Shown piece after piece: positions 6,241 through 9,136 of a stretch of DNA of 9,136 nt. Made by a program: the position numbers and the translations under genes. Every line of letters starts with the position of its first letter. Within the stretch, counting starts at the first letter, position 1. Under the pieces are notes generated by a model, which worked only from the letters and a program-made list of their open reading frames with translations, was not told where the DNA came from and ran no database searches. Source of the DNA: Planctomycetota bacterium (lineage in GTDB: Bacteria > Planctomycetota > Planctomycetia > Isosphaerales > Isosphaeraceae). The stretch lies in assembly GCA_021777685.1 (NCBI GenBank), contig JAJYDH010000247.1, positions 1 to 9,136 of the forward strand, in the 5' to 3' direction.

Positions 6241-6261
6241 CCCTCTCCCAGAGGGAGAGGG
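6241..6261. terminator. Hairpin between convergent genes, probable bidirectional terminator
   Basis: CCCTCTCCC (6241-6249) and GGGAGAGGG (6253-6261) are exact reverse complements with a 3-base loop. The hairpin lies 40 bases after the BatA-type stop and 39 bases after the permease stop, reading each from its own end. No T-run follows on the plus strand (a GAGGAGGAGG run instead). CCCTCTCCC-x3-GGGAGAGGG hairpins are also a common dispersed palindrome in bacterial genomes, so it may be a repeat put to use as a terminator. Confidence 0.6.
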
Positions 6262-6299
6262 AGGAGGAGGGGACGTCACCCGTCCGGTCAGACCCGGCC

Positions 6300-7841
6300 T
6301 CAGAGCATCGCCACCGGCTCGGCCATCTCGTCCGGCTCGGGCTTGACCGGGGCCTCGGTCGGCCGGGCCGCTTCGGGGTGGGTCTCCTTCTCGATCTTCC
6401 GCCGGGTCGAGGTGACGAGGTTGTTGAACAGGAGGGCGAAGACCAGGGCCGGCACCAGGGCCGCGGCCCGGACGGCGTCGTGGCCGGCGGTCTCCCCGCC
6501 GACGCCGGATGAGGTCGCGATCCCGAAGATCGGGCTCAGGCTGGCCAACGCCGCCGACCGGACGTCGGGCGGCGAGCCGGGGCCCCAGCTCCGGGCGGCC
6601 GAGGCCGCCGAGATCGCCCCGAAGACCAGCGGCAAGAGCCACACCGAGAAGAGGAAGAACGCGAACACGGTCGCCCCGCGACGGCCGAACCGGAGCTGGA
6701 AGTACTGGAGCGACAGCCCGAAATACGCGACCACCAGCACCCCGATCGCGATCGGCAGCGAGTACGACACCGGCCCCCGCTGCGAGGCCCAGGTGGCCGG
6801 CTCCTCGACCGCCCGCCAGATCAGCGTCGGGGCGACCAGGACCACGCCGCACAGGCAGAACACGACGACCCGGTTCAGGCCCCGGTCGGACCAGGCCGAT
6901 GGGTACTTCCGGCCCTCCTTCGCCGCCTTCCGGATCCCCTTGGCGAACTCATCCAGGGTGGGCGTGACCGTCGCCGTCATCACGATGGCGCCGCCGATCA
7001 GGATGTAGAGCGCCACCAGGGTCCAGTAGCCGAAGAAGTCGATCTTCCAGAACCCGCCGACCAGCAGGAACGCCCCCGTCCCCAGGCAGGCGAGCGCCTG
7101 CGGCTTGGACAGCAGGTGGGCCCGCTCCGAGGCCATCTTCCGCGTCGAGGCCAGCAGGAAGAAGCCGATCACCGGCGCCAGGTCGAGCGCCAGGACCGCC
7201 AGCCAGGGGAGGTCGAACCAGTAGAAGCCCAGCGCGTGCGGCTCGTCCACGAAGACCGCCGCCCGGGTGAAGCCGTAGAACAGGCTGCTGCCCCCGAAGA
7301 TCAGGAAGAGCACCAGGCCGACGAGGCCGCCGACCCCCGACTTCTTCCCCCGCCCGGCCAGCGCGTTCAGCAGGGCGATCGCGTGCATGACCCAGGCCGA
7401 CAGGACCAGCGGCACCATGAGCTGGACGAATCCCAGCGGGCTCGGCCGGCCCGAGAGGACGCAGACCAGCGAGAACGGCAGCGTGGCCAGGAACAGCAGG
7501 TACTCGCGGATCGGGGCCCCGAAGTAGAACCCCAGCGTCAGCGCCGTCGGCGACATCGGCGAGACCCGGTGGAAGTCGAGGATGCCCGTCTCCCGCGCCT
7601 TCCCCACCGACGCGGCGACCTGCGACGCCCCCATCACGCCCAGGATCACGCTCTGCAGGAGCATCAGGCCGCCGTAAGTCCCGCCCCCGGCCAGCCGGTC
7701 GTACTGGTATCCCAGCACCACGATGCTCATCGCCAGGATCATCACCACCGCGACCGCCGGCAGCACCTGCATCCGCCGGAACCTCGACCGCGCGTGCTTG
7801 ACCAGGATCGGGTTGTCGAGCCAGAGGGCCAGCCGGTCCAT
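6300..7841 (-). CDS. Polytopic membrane protein, probable ABC-2-type permease
   Basis: 513 residues with about twelve hydrophobic segments (roughly 28-48, 57-77, 110-130, 138-160, 170-190, 211-231, 248-264, 267-290, 324-341, 360-378, 389-411, 459-475). After the second segment, KARETGILDFHRVSPMSPTA (81-100) matches the E-x-G-x-[LI]-D-x-x-x-x-[ST]-P-x-[ST] pattern found after the first helices of ABC-2 exporter permeases. The tail (476-513) is charged, with KPEPDEMAEP. A permease needs an ATP-binding partner; none is visible, so it may lie beyond the right edge or elsewhere. The start is ATG at 7841, with GGAG at 7852-7855 (10 nt away) and a sensible N-terminus. The frame stays open to 7964 only because the REP-like palindrome is translatable; those 41 extra residues are not protein. 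It converges on the BatA-type gene. Membrane topology is near certain, ABC-2 membership moderately so. Confidence 0.8.
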   Translation of the reverse strand: MDRLALWLDNPILVKHARSRFRRMQVLPAVAVVMILAMSIVVLGYQYDRLAGGGTYGGLMLLQSVILGVMGASQVAASVGKARETGILDFHRVSPMSPTALTLGFYFGAPIREYLLFLATLPFSLVCVLSGRPSPLGFVQLMVPLVLSAWVMHAIALLNALAGRGKKSGVGGLVGLVLFLIFGGSSLFYGFTRAAVFVDEPHALGFYWFDLPWLAVLALDLAPVIGFFLLASTRKMASERAHLLSKPQALACLGTGAFLLVGGFWKIDFFGYWTLVALYILIGGAIVMTATVTPTLDEFAKGIRKAAKEGRKYPSAWSDRGLNRVVVFCLCGVVLVAPTLIWRAVEEPATWASQRGPVSYSLPIAIGVLVVAYFGLSLQYFQLRFGRRGATVFAFFLFSVWLLPLVFGAISAASAARSWGPGSPPDVRSAALASLSPIFGIATSSGVGGETAGHDAVRAAALVPALVFALLFNNLVTSTRRKIEKETHPEAARPTEAPVKPEPDEMAEPVAML

Positions 7842-7863
7842 CGGGGGGTTGCTCCAGAAATCC

Positions 7864-7952
7864 TGTAGGTTGGGTGAGCGGAAGCGAAATCCAACCGATG
7901 GCTCCGACCTGACCATCTCCGGTGGATTTCGCTTCCGCTCACCCAACCTACA
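7864..7952. repeat. REP-like element: perfect 30-bp inverted repeat with 29-base centre
   Basis: The left arm 7864-7893 (TGTAGGTTGGGTGAGCGG then AAGCGAAATCCA) is the exact reverse complement of 7923-7952. The centre (7894-7922) has its own small pair, GATGG (7897-7901) with CCATC (7913-7917). The TGTAGGTTGGGTGAGCG...GCGAAA.CCA type is, to my knowledge, a dispersed intergenic palindrome in several phyla, of the kind mobilised in trans by REP-associated tyrosine transposases. No transposase lies in the window. It begins 22 bases upstream of the permease ATG, between that gene and the AT-rich gene. In RNA it would form a long hairpin that could stop or process a transcript coming from the right. 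Confidence 0.9.
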
Positions 7953-7997
7953 AGACAATTCCATTTGTCAGCGGGTCGGGCTTGCTGCGATGCAAGT

Positions 7998-8504
7998 CTA
8001 ATCTTTGATTTCAAAGCTCTGTGAGCAATGCCTGGCAAATACGGCGGCTGTCAATTCCTGCAATTGGTTCTCGAACATTAAAATAGCATTTTGAAATTCA
8101 TCAAATCTTTCATTGTAATTACCTTTGTGCCAATGTGGCGGAAAAGGAAATGACATAAATGGTTGATTGTTGGCTAACTGCTCCACATTCTGAGCTAGCG
8201 TGATGTCGCTCTCCAAAAGCCTGATTTGTAGAGAGAGCCGAAGCAAATCCAATCGGTTAGAGTGCCGCTTATTGTCCAGTTGCGAGGCCAATTCGGTGTA
8301 ATCTTGATCGACTCTACCAAGTACCATTCCGGAAGCCTGGCTCTTTGCTCGATCGAGATCTGTTACGGCTGATGCTACGAAATCGGCGTAGCGATCCATC
8401 AGCTTTTCGTGACGGTACTGGCTACGCTTGAAGAAAGTTTGGAGCCACTGAGTAGCCCAAGCCACCGCCACTCCGATAAAAAAACCCGTGAAATCATGCG
8501 GCAT
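7998..8504 (-). CDS. AT-rich gene for a single-pass membrane protein with helical cytoplasmic part, function unknown
   Basis: 168 residues, stop TAG. Residues 5-25 (FTGFFIGVAVAWATQWLQTF) form one N-terminal membrane helix, followed by the basic stretch KRSQYRHEK. Residues 33-112 are charged and probably helical, with heptad-like Leu/Ile spacing (RLDLLRLSLQIRLLE), so a coiled coil is plausible. A Pro/aromatic break (FMSFPFPPHWHKG, 116-128) separates this from a second short helix at 131-157. I recognise no family. The likely start is ATG at 8504, with GGAG at 8514-8517, 9 nt away. Base use is unlike its neighbours: 23 of 60 bases are G or C at 8041-8100, against 49 of 60 at 4261-4320 in the BatA-type gene. 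Together with flanking palindromes on both sides this suggests horizontal acquisition. The gene call rests on an intact 169-codon frame, a coherent membrane design and an SD site; function is open. Confidence 0.72.
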   Translation of the reverse strand: MPHDFTGFFIGVAVAWATQWLQTFFKRSQYRHEKLMDRYADFVASAVTDLDRAKSQASGMVLGRVDQDYTELASQLDNKRHSNRLDLLRLSLQIRLLESDITLAQNVEQLANNQPFMSFPFPPHWHKGNYNERFDEFQNAILMFENQLQELTAAVFARHCSQSFEIKD

Positions 8505-8693
8505 ACCAGAAGGCTCCGGGTTTACTGGTCAATTTTGATCTCTGAGATCGTCGGACCGCGATACTCGACACCAATTCGATCGGTTCATCATCAGGACCAA
8601 CAGTTGTTCGTCGGGTTGTCTATATTATCTGGAAACCAGCGCCATCCTTAACATCCTTTTCCCGTTCGGGACTGATTCGTTGGTTTTCCGCAC

Positions 8694-8896
8694 CCCCGGA
8701 GGGGCGACCGTCAGTAGTCCGGGGTGAAACCCCGGAAACCATTGATCGCCGAAAGGACGGATCGAACTCTGGAAAGGCGACAGTCGGCTCCGATCGCGGC
8801 GGGACGGTCGCCCTTCCAGAGCTCGGGGATGATTGGAATGAACGTCGCGGGTCCCGGGGTTTCACCCCGGGACTACTGACGGTCGCCCCTCCGGGG
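8694..8896. repeat. Nested palindromic REP/BIME-like element
   Basis: The left arm 8694-8740 pairs with the right arm 8850-8896. The first 27 bases are perfect (CCCCGGAGGGGCGACCGTC then AGTAGTCC), then one base is missing on the left, then 15 more pair. Each arm is itself two hairpins: CCCC-GGA-GGGG (8694-8704) plus CCGGGG-TGAAA-CCCCGG (8719-8735), mirrored at 8853-8871 and 8886-8896. Such double-hairpin units in inverted order are the layout of BIME-type REP elements. From memory, GGGGTGAAACCCC and CCCCGGAGGGG motifs are very common in planctomycete intergenic DNA. No target-site duplication is evident (flanks CGCAC and CTGCA) and no transposase is encoded. Confidence 0.85.
8767..8821. repeat. 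Inner inverted repeat within the nested element
   Basis: CTCTGGAAAGGCGACAGTC (8767-8785) pairs with GACGGTCGCCCTTCCAGAG (8803-8821) with two mismatches in 19 bases and a 17-base loop. Its core GGCGACCGTC also occurs in the outer arms (GGGGCGACCGTC), so inner and outer palindromes appear to be related copies, one inserted in or grown from the other. Confidence 0.75.
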
Positions 8897-8927
8897 CTGC
8901 ATCAGGATCTCGAAAATCACCCCCGTA

Positions 8928-9136
8928 TCACGGCTTCTCCGCCTTCGCCGCGTCGGCGGCGATCTCGCGGAAGTAGAGCTGGATCAGGCGGGCGTAGTCG
9001 TCGCGGTAGCGGCCCTTGGAGAGCTGGAGGATCTCGGTCCGGAGGTGGCCGGGGAGCTCTCCCCACTGGCGGCCGGTCTTCTTGCGGACGAGGTCCTTGA
9101 GCGCGGCCAGGTCGGCGTCGGCCACGCCGGCGGGCG
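8928..9136 (-). CDS. C-terminal end of a larger protein entering from the right edge
   Basis: 68 codons are open from the window edge to the TGA at 8928. A GTG at 9125 could be read as a start, but the frame continues upstream without a stop (P-A-G before it), no Shine-Dalgarno is visible, and the sequence reads like a protein end. Residues include KKTGRQWGELPGHLRTEIL followed by GRYRDDYARLIQLYFREIA, then an Ala/Lys tail. The pattern W-G-x-L-P-x-x-[LV]-R, then [RK]-[YF]-x-x-[YR]-x-x-L-I-x-x-Y-[FY], is one I associate with the C-termini of large uncharacterised planctomycete proteins encoded near BatA-type genes; that is recollection, not a search. It is the upstream minus-strand neighbour of the permease, with the palindromes and the AT-rich gene between. 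Confidence 0.7.
   Translation of the reverse strand, partial: PAGVADADLAALKDLVRKKTGRQWGELPGHLRTEILQLSKGRYRDDYARLIQLYFREIAADAAKAEKP

Larger units (their letters stand above)
8505..8927. other. Intergenic region: AT-richer leader plus nested palindrome
   Basis: From 8505 to 8693 the sequence keeps the lower GC of the adjacent gene and probably holds its promoter. On the minus strand GATAAT (8629-8624) is a one-mismatch -10 match about 120 bases before the ATG, but no -35 is visible. A 13-base palindrome GATCTCTGAGATC lies at 8537-8549. From 8694 to 8896 the nested inverted repeat takes over. The last 31 bases lead into the stop of the right-edge gene. An 81-codon frame over the palindrome is not a gene. 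Confidence 0.5.

Noticed and set aside
4656..6512. 618-codon plus-strand open frame
   Set aside because: A shifted-frame shadow of the BatA-type gene, Arg/Pro/Gly-rich, without a domain, running through the terminator hairpin.
7842..7964. N-terminal extension of the permease by 41 residues
   Set aside because: The added residues are simply the translation of the REP-like inverted repeat. The ATG at 7841 has a GGAG site and begins a sensible protein.
8620..8865. 81-codon minus-strand open frame
   Set aside because: It covers most of the nested palindrome and has no start signal or protein-like composition.
7864..8896. A composite transposon bounded by the two palindromes
   Set aside because: The two palindromes have unrelated sequences, no transposase is encoded between them and no target duplication was found. 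An acquired segment remains possible, but not as a defined transposon.

Overview
The window is a very GC-rich chromosomal segment whose gene content points to a planctomycete, probably of the Isosphaeraceae type. This rests on recognition, not a search: a BatA/von Willebrand protein ending in a transmembrane anchor, an alpha/beta hydrolase of a style I associate with planctomycetes, long GC-rich intergenic regions full of palindromes, and few clear Shine-Dalgarno sites. No rRNA, tRNA, CRISPR array, insertion sequence or transposase was found.

Left part (1-3808, all minus strand). An EmrA/HlyD-type membrane fusion protein runs off the left edge (1-360). About 800 bases without a gene follow (361-1159), containing a 67-bp-period repeat. 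Next is a probable two-gene operon: a Trm112-like zinc-ribbon/SAM methyltransferase (1710-2645), then, after 28 bases, a small membrane-anchored protein with two tandem ribosomal-L7/L12 C-terminal-like modules (1160-1681). A 368-base gap with three strong inverted repeats separates these from an alpha/beta hydrolase (3014-3808). The methyltransferase and hydrolase starts share an identical geometry, TATGAT then 6 nt then ATG, suggesting leaderless transcription.

Middle (3809-6299). The hydrolase diverges from a 737-residue BatA/vWA/amidotransferase-like membrane protein on the plus strand (3988-6201). It ends at a hairpin shared with a convergent gene.

Right part (6300-9136, minus strand). 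A 513-residue polytopic membrane protein resembling an ABC-2-type permease (6300-7841) lies downstream of the C-terminus of a larger protein entering from the right edge (8928-9136). The roughly 1.1 kb between them holds a perfect 30-bp REP-like inverted repeat (7864-7952), a distinctly AT-richer gene for a single-pass membrane protein of unknown function (7998-8504), and a nested palindromic element (8694-8896). This looks like an accessory insertion between two older genes.

The BatA protein, the permease and perhaps the right-edge protein may form a cell-envelope module of the kind common in planctomycetes; that is inference. No complete new system can be demonstrated. The items most worth checking are the tandem L12-like membrane protein, the leaderless-start motif, and the palindrome-flanked AT-rich gene.
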